Positions 1 through 6,084 of a stretch of DNA of 6,727 nt are shown here, piece after piece (position 1 is the stretch's first letter; every line of letters starts with the position of its first letter). The notes beneath the pieces were generated by a model. The model had not been told where the DNA came from. It did not search any database and worked only from the letters and a program-made list of their open reading frames with translations. The stretch comes from an uncultured Eubacteriales bacterium (GTDB lineage: Bacteria > Bacillota > Clostridia > Oscillospirales > Oscillospiraceae): assembly GCA_902496595.1 (NCBI GenBank), contig CABVBV010000114.1, positions 1 through 6,727 on the forward strand, given 5' to 3'. The position numbers and the translations under genes are program-made.

Positions 1-13
1 ATGAATTACATAC

Positions 14-27
14 AGGGGGATAAAGAG
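14..27 (+). promoter_or_regulatory. Ribosome binding site region of the S1-domain gene
   Basis: A purine-rich stretch (AGGGGGA at 14-20, then AAAGAG at 22-27) precedes the ATG at 33. The G-rich core is about 13 nt from the start, slightly far, while the AAAGAG element is 5 nt away. An in-frame TAA at 21-23 rules out any more upstream start, so ATG 33 is the first possible start in this frame. No promoter can be judged because only 32 nt of upstream sequence is present. Confidence 0.55.
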
Positions 28-32
28 CACAG

Positions 33-482
33 ATGCAGCTTCAGGTGGGAATGGTAACAGAGGGCAAGGTCACGGGAATAACCAAGTTCGGGGCGTTCGT
101 GTCGTTGCCTGAGGGCAAGAGCGGGCTGGTGCACATCTCTGAGATCGCGAATACGTTTGTAAGCGATGTGCACGACTACGTTCAGGACGGGCAGACCGTC
201 AAGGTGAAGGTGATAGGCATAAGCGAGGATGGGAAGATCAACCTTTCCATCAAGAAGGCGGAGGAGCAGCCGAGGCCGGAGCGCCGGCCGGCGAGGCCGC
301 AGTCTGCGCCCTCACAGCCGAGGCAGCAGTACAATGCCAGGCAGCCGATGCCGAGGGCCAACGGCCCCACCGGAGACGCGAGCTTTGAGGACAAGCTGAA
401 GCAGTTCATGCAGGAGTCGGACAGCCGTATGGCCGACAACAAGATGTACTCCGATCACCGCACCTCCCGCCGCCGCCGCTGA
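33..482 (+). CDS. S1-domain RNA-binding protein (YabR/YugI-type)
   Basis: A 149-residue cytoplasmic protein with one S1 (OB-fold) RNA-binding domain at about residues 5-76. It shows the typical GxVTGITKFGAFV strand pair, the GLVHISEI motif (31-38) and the closing GKINLSIKKA strand. Residues 77-115 form a Pro/Arg/Gln-rich, probably disordered linker. A conserved-looking amphipathic segment follows (SFEDKLKQFMQESDSR, 117-132), then a basic RRRR end. This plan of an S1 domain, a flexible linker and a short FxxxLxxFMxxSDxR helix fits small Firmicutes S1 proteins such as YabR/YugI, thought to act on ribosomes or mRNA. In Firmicutes yabR usually lies after divIC, but only 32 nt of upstream sequence is present here, so that cannot be tested. 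Function is assigned from the fold only. The gene ends just before a strong terminator and converges on the M16 peptidase gene. Confidence 0.9.
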   Translation: MQLQVGMVTEGKVTGITKFGAFVSLPEGKSGLVHISEIANTFVSDVHDYVQDGQTVKVKVIGISEDGKINLSIKKAEEQPRPERRPARPQSAPSQPRQQYNARQPMPRANGPTGDASFEDKLKQFMQESDSRMADNKMYSDHRTSRRRR

Positions 483-493
483 GCGGGAAGTGC

Positions 494-547
494 AAAACGC
501 CGCGAGCGCCGCAGACCATGCAGAGGTCTGCGGCGCTCGCCGTTTTT
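494..547. terminator. Bidirectional intrinsic terminator between converging genes
   Basis: A perfect 16-bp GC-rich stem (502-517 paired with 525-540) encloses a 7-nt loop (518-524). Outside it, AAAACG at 494-499 can pair with CGTTTT at 541-546, leaving a 2-nt bulge at 500-501. On the + strand the stem is followed by TTTTT (543-547) and terminates the S1 gene, which ends at 482. On the - strand it is followed by the complement of AAAA (494-497) and serves the M16 peptidase gene, whose stop is at 574. The T-tract is stronger on the + strand. Confidence 0.93.
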
Positions 548-573
548 ATATTCCGCCGCCCCGCCCGGAGCGC

Positions 574-1821
574 TCAGAGGCCCAGGATGTTCCGGTACTT
601 GTCCTCCCCGGCGACGCGGCCCACAGCGGAAAATGACATTGTCTCCGGCCTGAGCGTCCTCCCGGCCAGCTCGAGGATGTCCTTTCCGGTAACTGCGTCG
701 TAGCGTTCGATGAGCTCATCCGGGCTGAGGCTGCCGCCCAGGAAGAGCTCTCCGTAACCCAGCCGGTTCATCCTCGAGCCCGTCGACTCAAGGCTCATGA
801 GGATCGACGCCTTTACCTGTTCCCTTGCCCTCGAAAGTTCGGATTCCGTGACGCCCCCGTCGAGGATCTTCTTCAGCTCATCCATTATGAGGCCCAGCGC
901 CCGCTCCTCAGTCTCGCGGTTCGTGGCCGCAGCGACTGCGAAGAGCCCCGTGTCTTCAAAGCCCGCCGTGAAGGAGTAGATGGAGTAGCACAGCCCATAC
1001 TTCTCCCTGACTGTCTGGAAGAGTCTCGACGAGGCGTTGCCGCCTATGATGCCGGACAGCAGCTGCATGGCAAATCTGTCCTCGCTCGCGGTCTCGAGCC
1101 CGGGGAAGCCCAGGACTAGCTGGTTCTGCTCGGTCGCCTTCTTTTTCAGGCTGACGCAGGGTTTGTAGGCCGAGGCGGCCGCCTTGCCCGGCTTTGACTC
1201 AGGCATGGCGGAGAACCGCTCCGCGAGATCTTGCACATCTTTTTCCGCAAAGCTGCCGGAGAGCGCCGCCACCACTCTGGGAGCCGTGTAGTGCCGCTCC
1301 ATGAAATCGCGCAGGCCCGCTCCTGTCATCCGCTTCAGGCTGGAAGTCCTGCCGAGCACCGGCCTGCCCAGCGCCCCTGGGAAACAGCCCAGGATGAGCC
1401 GCTCTGCCGCAACGTCTTCCGGAGTGTCCTCGTACATATCTATCTCTTCCTGGATTATTCCCTTCTCGTTTTCCACGTCGCCCTCGTCGAACTTCGAGTC
1501 GAAGAACATGGCCGAGAGCGTGTCTATGGCCAGGGGCAGGTGCGTATCCAGCACCCTGGCGTAAAAGCAGGTGTTGTCCCTCGTCGTGTAGGCGTTCATC
1601 TGCCCGCCGACGGCGTCCATGCGCTCGGCCAGCTGCGCCGCCGTGTATTCCGACGTGCCCTTGAAGAGCATATGCTCAATAAAATGTGCGCTCCCGGCCT
1701 CGGAGTATTTCTCATATCTCGAGCCCGCGCCGACCCAGATGCCTATCGAGGCCGAGCGCACGGCGTCCATGTGCTCGAAGACTATCCTCGCCCCGTTCGG
1801 CAGCTCTATCTTTTCGTACAT
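574..1821 (-). CDS. M16 family zinc metallopeptidase (YmxG/processing-peptidase-like)
   Basis: A 415-residue protein of the insulinase/pitrilysin clan, the usual length for the bacterial single-unit M16B type related to mitochondrial processing peptidase beta. The inverted zinc motif HFIEH is at residues 46-50 (H46, catalytic E49, H50). The third ligand is E126 in an E119-x6-E126 pair. The C-terminal half keeps the substrate-binding Arg/Tyr pair (R272 and Y279 in VREKYGLCYS). Both halves appear intact, so an active enzyme is expected. No signal peptide is visible, suggesting a cytoplasmic location. In Bacillus the homologue YmxG (MlpA) lies beside pnp; here the neighbours are an MFS gene upstream and an S1-domain gene converging downstream. 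The natural substrate is not established. The ATG is preceded by GGAGGG (1828-1833) with 6-nt spacing, and the gene has its own promoter candidate in the gap before it. Confidence 0.93.
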   Translation of the reverse strand: MYEKIELPNGARIVFEHMDAVRSASIGIWVGAGSRYEKYSEAGSAHFIEHMLFKGTSEYTAAQLAERMDAVGGQMNAYTTRDNTCFYARVLDTHLPLAIDTLSAMFFDSKFDEGDVENEKGIIQEEIDMYEDTPEDVAAERLILGCFPGALGRPVLGRTSSLKRMTGAGLRDFMERHYTAPRVVAALSGSFAEKDVQDLAERFSAMPESKPGKAAASAYKPCVSLKKKATEQNQLVLGFPGLETASEDRFAMQLLSGIIGGNASSRLFQTVREKYGLCYSIYSFTAGFEDTGLFAVAAATNRETEERALGLIMDELKKILDGGVTESELSRAREQVKASILMSLESTGSRMNRLGYGELFLGGSLSPDELIERYDAVTGKDILELAGRTLRPETMSFSAVGRVAGEDKYRNILGL

Positions 1822-1842
1822 TCCCAGCCCTCCAATGTGTGC

Positions 1843-1878
1843 TTACAATATTGTAACACGAAAGGCCGCAAATGCGAA
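1843..1878 (-). promoter_or_regulatory. Promoter candidate for the M16 gene with overlapping palindromic operator
   Basis: Read on the - strand, a -35-like TTCGCA (1878-1873, 4 of 6 consensus bases) is followed after exactly 17 bp by TACAAT (1855-1850, 5 of 6). A TG one base upstream (1858-1857) makes an extended -10. The expected transcription start is about 1843, leaving room for the ribosome binding site at 1833-1828. A perfect 14-bp palindrome, TTACAATATTGTAA (1843-1856), covers the -10 element and reaches the expected start, as a repressor operator would. It resembles a PerR/Fur-type 7-1-7 box but lacks the central base, so I do not assign a regulator. Confidence 0.55.
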
Positions 1879-1893
1879 GAGGGTAATCCTGCC

Positions 1894-3099
1894 TCAGCCG
1901 TCGTAGACGGCTCCGACCTCGCGCCGGCGGCGGAAGATGGTGAGCCAGCAGACGGCCAGGGTGAAGAGGGCCGAGACGCTCACCGCCGTTCTCGGGCTCA
2001 TGAGCTCGCCCAGAGCGCCGACTATGAGGCTGAAGACGCCCATGCAGAGGTAATACAGCATACTCTCGAAGGCGTTTATCCTGGCCCGCATCTCGTCCGG
2101 TATGTAGCCCTGCACGGCTGCGAGGCGCATCGTGGCGCTGCCTATGCCGAGATAACCCGCAGCCGCCCGGTTCAGGAGCATGAGCGGATAGGGCAGCCAA
2201 AGCAGGCTCGCGTCCATGAGTTCGTAGGCATTGTAAACGAAAAAGGCGTATTTAAACCGCTTCCCTCGGGGTATCTCCCTCCTGTACCTCACCGCGCCGC
2301 CGAGGCTCCGCCCCGCGAACTCGGCCACGGAAAAGAGCGAGTAGAGCGCCGGGGCCGCGCTGAAATACGCCACCAGCAGGGAAGAATAGCCGTTTCCCAC
2401 TCCGTTCGTCACGGCCATGTAGGAGTATATGGCCAGGAGCCCCCGCTCCTTCTTGAGCCAGGCCGCGGCGTCCCTCAGGTCGCCCAGCCAGCGGCGGAGC
2501 GAGAAGCCCTCGCCGCCGCGCCGTTCCTCTTTGACGCATATCCTGCTCTCTATGCATGCTGCGAGAACGGAGAGAGCGCCCTGGCCTATGAGTATGGCCG
2601 CCACGCCCACGGCCTCCATGAGCCAGGCCGCCGCCGGGGCCATGACCACCTGCATGACGGGGTACACCATGGACGAGACGGTGTAGCCCCGCTCCTCGGC
2701 GCCCTCGGGGATGAGCTTCGGGAAAATGCTGTTGTAGGCCAGGGAGTCGAAGGCCGAGAGGCTCGAGAGCAGCAAGGAGAAGAAGAGGTAGCCGACGTAG
2801 GTGAAGTCGTGCCCCAGCAGGTAGAATCCCGCCGCAGCGTAGAGTAGGCCGTCCACCGCGTCGCCGCCGACGAGGAAGGGCTTGCGCGGCAGCCTGTCCA
2901 TGAAGGGCGCGGCCACCAGGGGCACGATGAAGCCCGGCACGACGTTTATGGCTATGAGCAGCGCCGCCGCCAGCGTGCTGCCCGTCTCCCGGTAGACGAG
3001 GAAGGAGAGCGCAAAGCTGCCCGCAATGCCGCCCGCCGCGCCCAGCACAGTCGCGGATATGAGCAGCGTGAAGTCCCGTGTCCAGAGCTTTGGTTTCAA
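1894..3099 (-). CDS. Major facilitator superfamily transporter, MefA-like (MFS_3) efflux type
   Basis: A 401-residue integral membrane protein rich in hydrophobic helices, consistent with the 12-helix MFS fold. Helix 1 is at about residues 10-35 and helix 2 at about 41-64. The cytoplasmic loop 2-3 carries a motif-A-like APFMDRLPRKP (64-74). A charged central loop (about 184-220) separates the halves. The segment QGYIPDEMRARINAFESM (330-347) matches the Q-x-x-x-PDExRxR signature seen in macrolide- and siderophore-export-type MFS_3 proteins. Proton-driven drug or metabolite export is likely, but the substrate cannot be read from sequence. The start is TTG at 3099, chosen because GGGAGG (3113-3108) lies 8 nt upstream. 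It ends 72 nt before the M16 gene. A leftward terminator upstream separates it from the regulator operon, so it needs its own promoter or read-through. Confidence 0.9.
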   Translation of the reverse strand: MKPKLWTRDFTLLISATVLGAAGGIAGSFALSFLVYRETGSTLAAALLIAINVVPGFIVPLVAAPFMDRLPRKPFLVGGDAVDGLLYAAAGFYLLGHDFTYVGYLFFSLLLSSLSAFDSLAYNSIFPKLIPEGAEERGYTVSSMVYPVMQVVMAPAAAWLMEAVGVAAILIGQGALSVLAACIESRICVKEERRGGEGFSLRRWLGDLRDAAAWLKKERGLLAIYSYMAVTNGVGNGYSSLLVAYFSAAPALYSLFSVAEFAGRSLGGAVRYRREIPRGKRFKYAFFVYNAYELMDASLLWLPYPLMLLNRAAAGYLGIGSATMRLAAVQGYIPDEMRARINAFESMLYYLCMGVFSLIVGALGELMSPRTAVSVSALFTLAVCWLTIFRRRREVGAVYDG

Positions 3100-3106
3100 A
3101 GAAATC

Positions 3107-3135
3107 GCCTCCCGCCTATATTTTAGGCCGGAGGC
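3107..3135 (-). promoter_or_regulatory. Hairpin sequestering the transporter's ribosome binding site
   Basis: Two 12-nt arms (3107-3118 and 3124-3135) pair at 11 of 12 positions around a 5-nt loop (3119-3123). In the leftward transcript the 3' arm contains the whole GGGAGG ribosome binding site (3113-3108) of the MFS gene. The 5' arm carries the matching GCCTCC. There is no T-tract after it, so it is not a simple terminator. It could hide the ribosome binding site in longer transcripts or act as a dyad operator in DNA. A weak -10-like TAAAAT (3125-3120) lies at the loop, without a convincing -35 element. Confidence 0.6.
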
Positions 3136-3137
3136 TT

Positions 3138-3185
3138 AAAAAAGAAAAGACGGCTGTTTTGGGAAAATAAAAGCCAGAACAGCCG
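3138..3185 (-). terminator. Intrinsic terminator of the relA-dtd-MBL-Mbeg1-XRE operon
   Basis: A 12-bp stem (3151-3162 with 3174-3185, one G-U wobble) has an 11-nt A-rich loop. On the - strand it is followed by TCTTTTCTTTTTT (3150-3138). It begins 14 nt after the stop codon of the XRE/TPR regulator, the normal position for an operon-end terminator. On the + strand no T-tract follows, so it works leftward only. Confidence 0.85.
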
Positions 3186-3198
3186 CTTAAGTTTGGGT

Positions 3199-4344
3199 CT
3201 AACCCCGATAGCCAGGAAAATCGAGCAGGAGCTCATACGCTTGCCTGTACATTCGCCGAGCCCGCAGCCACTCGAGCACACGAGGCAGGTGGAAACTGGC
3301 GTAGCCTATGGGCAGCTCGCGCCGCATGGTCTCGAAGAGCTCCATGAGCTCCTCACCGTATTCCGGATGCTCGAGGTAGTCCGGGTACTCCAGCCGGTAG
3401 CGGACGAGGCCGCAGATGCGCCCTGCGAGCTCGCGCACGGACTCGGGCGAAGGGGCCGTAGCCCTTTCCGCACGGTCGAGCGCCTCCAACGCCTCCTGCC
3501 GTCTGCCCAGGAGCTCGCAGGCAACAGCCAGTTTATGCAGCTCCATTGCGCTCACAGCTCCGAGTTTTACGAGAGCGTTGTAGGCCTCCTGCGCCCGGCC
3601 CAGCTCCAGCGCCGTGGCCGCACGGTTGTACTCGATGCTGCGCACCGTATCTTCGTCGCCCAGCGCCCGCGCCATGCGCTCTGCGGCCTCGTAGTGCCGG
3701 AGCATGGCCTCGTACTGCACACTGTTGCTGTAACAGTTGCCGATGATGAGCCTCGAGTGCAAGAGCACCCACAGCCGGCCCTCGTCGGCGGCGAGACGGC
3801 AGGCACGCTCCAGAAGTTCCAGAGCCAGGGTGTTGTTGCCCTCGCTGTAAGCCGCTTTGCCGTGCAGATGATAGGCGTAGGCCGCCCCGTCAAAGCGGCA
3901 GAGCGCCTCGAAATCGCCCGAGAGCCATAAGAGCAGCGAGCGCTGCCTCGGCTCCAGCGCGGGCTCCATGGCCAGCACCCAATCCGGAGCATCGTGCCCG
4001 TCCGAGAATAGCCGCAGAAGCAGGGCCGCGTCTACGCAGTACGGCCCGTTTTCGAGCCGCGCCGCCCCGAGCTCGGAGCGCAGCGCCTCCCACAGCCCGT
4101 AATCGAGGGAGAAGACCGCTTCGTAGCAGCGGTCTATGAGTTCCGAAATCTCCGGACGCTCAACCATGCCCATTCCCAAGCGCTCAAAGAGCGCCGCGAT
4201 GAGTTCCGGGTCTGCGCCCTCTCTCCCGGCTTCTATTTTTGAGAGCCAGGATACGGAGCAGATACCGCGGCAAAGCCCCTCCTGGCTCCAGTTCCTCTCA
4301 AGTCTCGAGCGCCTGATAAGCGCACCTGCGAGTTCCGGCTTCAA
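3199..4344 (-). CDS. XRE-family transcriptional regulator with C-terminal TPR repeats (RRNPP-like architecture)
   Basis: A 381-residue protein. Residues about 6-60 form a helix-turn-helix of the XRE/Cro-CI type, with the typical SWLSKIEAG recognition segment (32-40) after WSQEGLCRG. The rest is all-helical, with TPR-like units at about 157-190, 193-228, 233-266 and 266-298. A divergent helical stretch (70-150) and an Arg-rich end flank these. This matches the layout of peptide-sensing RRNPP regulators (Rgg/PlcR/PrgX-like), in which the TPR domain binds a short peptide. Membership is by architecture only, and I see no peptide-precursor gene beside it. The start is TTG at 4344, inside the upstream gene's stop (TTGA overlap), with GAGG (4356-4353) 8 nt upstream. 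The next in-frame Met, at residue 58, would delete the HTH. It ends the operon, just before a terminator and the MFS gene, a plausible target. Confidence 0.87.
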   Translation of the reverse strand: MKPELAGALIRRSRLERNWSQEGLCRGICSVSWLSKIEAGREGADPELIAALFERLGMGMVERPEISELIDRCYEAVFSLDYGLWEALRSELGAARLENGPYCVDAALLLRLFSDGHDAPDWVLAMEPALEPRQRSLLLWLSGDFEALCRFDGAAYAYHLHGKAAYSEGNNTLALELLERACRLAADEGRLWVLLHSRLIIGNCYSNSVQYEAMLRHYEAAERMARALGDEDTVRSIEYNRAATALELGRAQEAYNALVKLGAVSAMELHKLAVACELLGRRQEALEALDRAERATAPSPESVRELAGRICGLVRYRLEYPDYLEHPEYGEELMELFETMRRELPIGYASFHLPRVLEWLRARRMYRQAYELLLDFPGYRG

Positions 4345-5468
4345 TCGCTTGACCTCTTTCTCCTTCTCAGCCTGCCGAGCGGAAGCGCCCGCTTTGCCGA
4401 GGCCGCGTACTCCTTGAAGAGCAGCTCCATGGAGTCCATGAAGAGCTCCCGCTGCTCCTCGTCTCCGAAGAGATCCTTCGCTGCGGTCAGGGCCTTCCTG
4501 ACCTTCTGCTCCGTGAGGTCGGTGAGCGTCTTTGCGCCCGTGGCCTCCAGAGCGCCGAAGACGGCGTCGGTCAGCTCCTGCCTCTGCTGCAGGTCGAGCC
4601 CGTCGGCCCAGCCGTGGATGGCGTCGTTGAAGACGCGGCTCCTGAAGGCGAAGTCCTCGCAGCGCACAAAACCCGTGCGCATGACCTCCCAGGTGTAGCC
4701 GTTGTGGGCCGAGATGCCCGTCTCCGTGCTCTCAACTATCTCAAAGTCCGCGTCGTGGCTGAGCAGCACGCCGACGAGGGAGTACTGCGGCACGAGGGTG
4801 TGGATCTTCGAAGCGATGCGCCTGTACTCGGGCAGGTCGCGCACCGGCTCGCGGAAGCCGGGGCCGTCGTTGTTGTAGACCTCGATTATCCGCTCCTGCA
4901 GTTCCTCGGGGTTGTGCATGGCGGCGTAGACGGCGAGGTTGCCGCCCTTGGAGTGCCCGCCGACGCGCATCTTTCCGTCAAAGCGCCAGGCCGCCCGCAT
5001 GAGATAGCTCGCTGCGTCCGTCTGAGCCGGTACGGCGTCGAGGCTGCCCATGTTGAAATCCTCTTTCCATGCGACGAGGTTGTCGTCAGTGCCCCGGAAG
5101 GCTATATACCGCGTGTCGTCCGGAAGGACTATGGTCATGGCCGAAAACTGCTTCTCGGCCTTCTGGTCTACATGGTAGACGAAGTCGCGCAGCCGCAGGC
5201 CCTGAAACCTCGGGGCCGAGAGCATCTTCTTGAGCATGGTCACGGCGCCCGGCGCGAGCAGCACGCCGCGGCGCACGTCCTCCTCGCCGAACTTGTCGAA
5301 GTAGCCCTGCGCGGCCTCCTGTATGCTCCTCTCGCCCTCGGAGGGCACTATGCCCGTGAAATCCATGGACACCAGCTTGCAGATAAGGAGGTTGTCCACC
5401 TCGTTGAAGGGAGAGACAGAGAGGGGAAGGTCGCCCCTCCAGTCGATGTAATCGAGAGCGTTCGGCAT
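4341..5468 (-). CDS. Mbeg1-like / DUF2974 alpha/beta-hydrolase (lipase-like)
   Basis: A 375-residue protein opening with NALDYIDWRGDLPL, the N-terminal signature of Mbeg1-like (DUF2974) proteins. The lipase-type features are AFRGTD (123-128, oxyanion strand), the nucleophile elbow GHSKGGN (171-177, Ser173), an acid candidate Asp201 in YNNDGPGF, and a candidate catalytic His255 in AHNGYTW. All triad candidates are present, so an active serine esterase or lipase is likely. The substrate is unknown, and family members are mostly uncharacterised. The C-terminus (about 290-375) is a helical extension ending in a basic cluster (RLRRRKR), which could favour membrane or nucleic-acid contact. No signal peptide is seen, so it is probably cytoplasmic. 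The start overlaps the MBL gene's stop by one base (TAATG). Its own ribosome binding site is weak (GAGAAG), which fits translation by coupling. It overlaps the XRE/TPR gene downstream. Confidence 0.88.
   Translation of the reverse strand: MPNALDYIDWRGDLPLSVSPFNEVDNLLICKLVSMDFTGIVPSEGERSIQEAAQGYFDKFGEEDVRRGVLLAPGAVTMLKKMLSAPRFQGLRLRDFVYHVDQKAEKQFSAMTIVLPDDTRYIAFRGTDDNLVAWKEDFNMGSLDAVPAQTDAASYLMRAAWRFDGKMRVGGHSKGGNLAVYAAMHNPEELQERIIEVYNNDGPGFREPVRDLPEYRRIASKIHTLVPQYSLVGVLLSHDADFEIVESTETGISAHNGYTWEVMRTGFVRCEDFAFRSRVFNDAIHGWADGLDLQQRQELTDAVFGALEATGAKTLTDLTEQKVRKALTAAKDLFGDEEQRELFMDSMELLFKEYAASAKRALPLGRLRRRKRSSD
4352..4359 (-). promoter_or_regulatory. Ribosome binding site fixing the TTG start of the XRE/TPR gene
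   Basis: AAAGAGGT on the - strand lies in the last codons of the upstream hydrolase gene, with 8 nt between it and TTG (4344-4342). With the TTGA start/stop overlap this supports translational coupling and the unusual start codon. Confidence 0.7.
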
Positions 5469-6082
5469 TACATCTTCTCTATCGCGTGGCGCATATAGGG
5501 GTTGTGCGCCCGTTCGATGCTCAGCATACTGCTCTCGGCATGGCCCGGGTAGACCTCATAGTCTCCCTCGAGGTTCGCCAGCCTCTTAAGGGAGGCCAGC
5601 TCCACCCTCATGTCTCCACCTGGGAAGTCAGTCCTGCCGCAGCTGCCGCGGAACAGCGTGTCGCCTGTGAAGAGCGCGTCGCCGCAGACGAGGGTCACGC
5701 CCCCAGTCGTGTGACCTGGAGTTGCCATGACCTTGAAGCTGAGGCCGCCCACTTCCACCGTGTCGCCCTCCTTGTAAAACGTCGTGCCCTCGGGGGGCTG
5801 GAACCTGCCGGAGCCTCCGTTCTTGAGCGTCTCCAGCTCCTTCTCAGACATATAGAACCTGGCTCCCGTTGCCTCGAGCACGGCCTGAACCGCGCCCACA
5901 TGGTCAAAGTGCGCGTGCGTGAGCATGACGGCTGAGCACTTGAGCTTGTTGCCCTCGATATAGTCAAGTATGGTGTTCGACTCGTCGCCGGGGTCTATCA
6001 CGGCGCAGTCCAGAGTTGTCTCGTCGGTGACAACGTAGCAGTTCGTCTCTATCGGCCCGACGACAAGGGTCTTTATGAGCAT
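5468..6082 (-). CDS. MBL-fold metallohydrolase, glyoxalase-II-like (YqgX/YcbL type)
   Basis: A 204-residue metallo-beta-lactamase-fold enzyme, probably a cytoplasmic thioester hydrolase. The dinuclear metal motif THAHFDH (55-61) gives H56, H58, D60 and H61. The remaining ligands are H124 (TPGHT), D141 (TGDTLF) and H171 (YPGH). The string GDTLFRGSCGRTDFPGGD (140-157) and the short length without the C-terminal helical domain of classical glyoxalase II match the YcbL/YqgX subgroup. Substrates for this subgroup are uncertain; hydroxyacylglutathione-like thioesters are the usual guess. The frame is open further upstream to 6196, but ATG 6082 is chosen. It starts the conserved MLIKTLVVGPIETNCYVV opening, has GGAGG (6097-6093) upstream, and sits 2 nt after the dtd stop, whereas the longer reading would run into dtd. 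It shares one base with the next gene. Confidence 0.93.
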   Translation of the reverse strand: MLIKTLVVGPIETNCYVVTDETTLDCAVIDPGDESNTILDYIEGNKLKCSAVMLTHAHFDHVGAVQAVLEATGARFYMSEKELETLKNGGSGRFQPPEGTTFYKEGDTVEVGGLSFKVMATPGHTTGGVTLVCGDALFTGDTLFRGSCGRTDFPGGDMRVELASLKRLANLEGDYEVYPGHAESSMLSIERAHNPYMRHAIEKM

Positions 6083-6084
6083 AT

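Noticed and set aside
1..32. The end of an upstream gene, such as divIC
   Set aside because: Stops occur at 2-4 and 21-23, but too little sequence is present to tell a coding end from an untranslated leader.
1231..2847. A 538-codon open frame on the + strand, opposite the MFS and M16 genes
   Set aside because: It is antisense to two clear protein families, is low-complexity (rich in Arg, His, Glu, Gly and Ala), crosses the intergenic promoter region, and has no recognisable domain. Long antisense frames are expected where third positions are GC-rich.
3107..3135. The transporter-leader hairpin as a terminator
   Set aside because: No T-tract follows the stem on either strand, so it is better explained as a leader structure or operator.
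3100..3198. A small signal-peptide gene next to the RRNPP-like regulator
   Set aside because: No ATG-, GTG- or TTG-initiated frame with a ribosome binding site and a hydrophobic export segment was found in the gap on either strand.
3193..3930. A 245-codon + strand frame opposite the XRE/TPR gene
   Set aside because: Antisense shadow of a gene with a clear HTH and TPR layout. Its start lies beside the operon terminator without a convincing ribosome binding site.
771..4310. CTCGAG hexamers seem frequent (about eight seen)
   Set aside because: They fall in different frames inside ordinary coding sequence and are explained by GC-rich codon use (Leu-Glu, Ser-Arg). No spacing pattern suggests a functional repeat.
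4614..5498. A 294-codon + strand frame opposite the Mbeg1-like gene
   Set aside because: Same cause: it mirrors the codon pattern of the real gene, and the translation shows no domain or plausible ribosome binding site.
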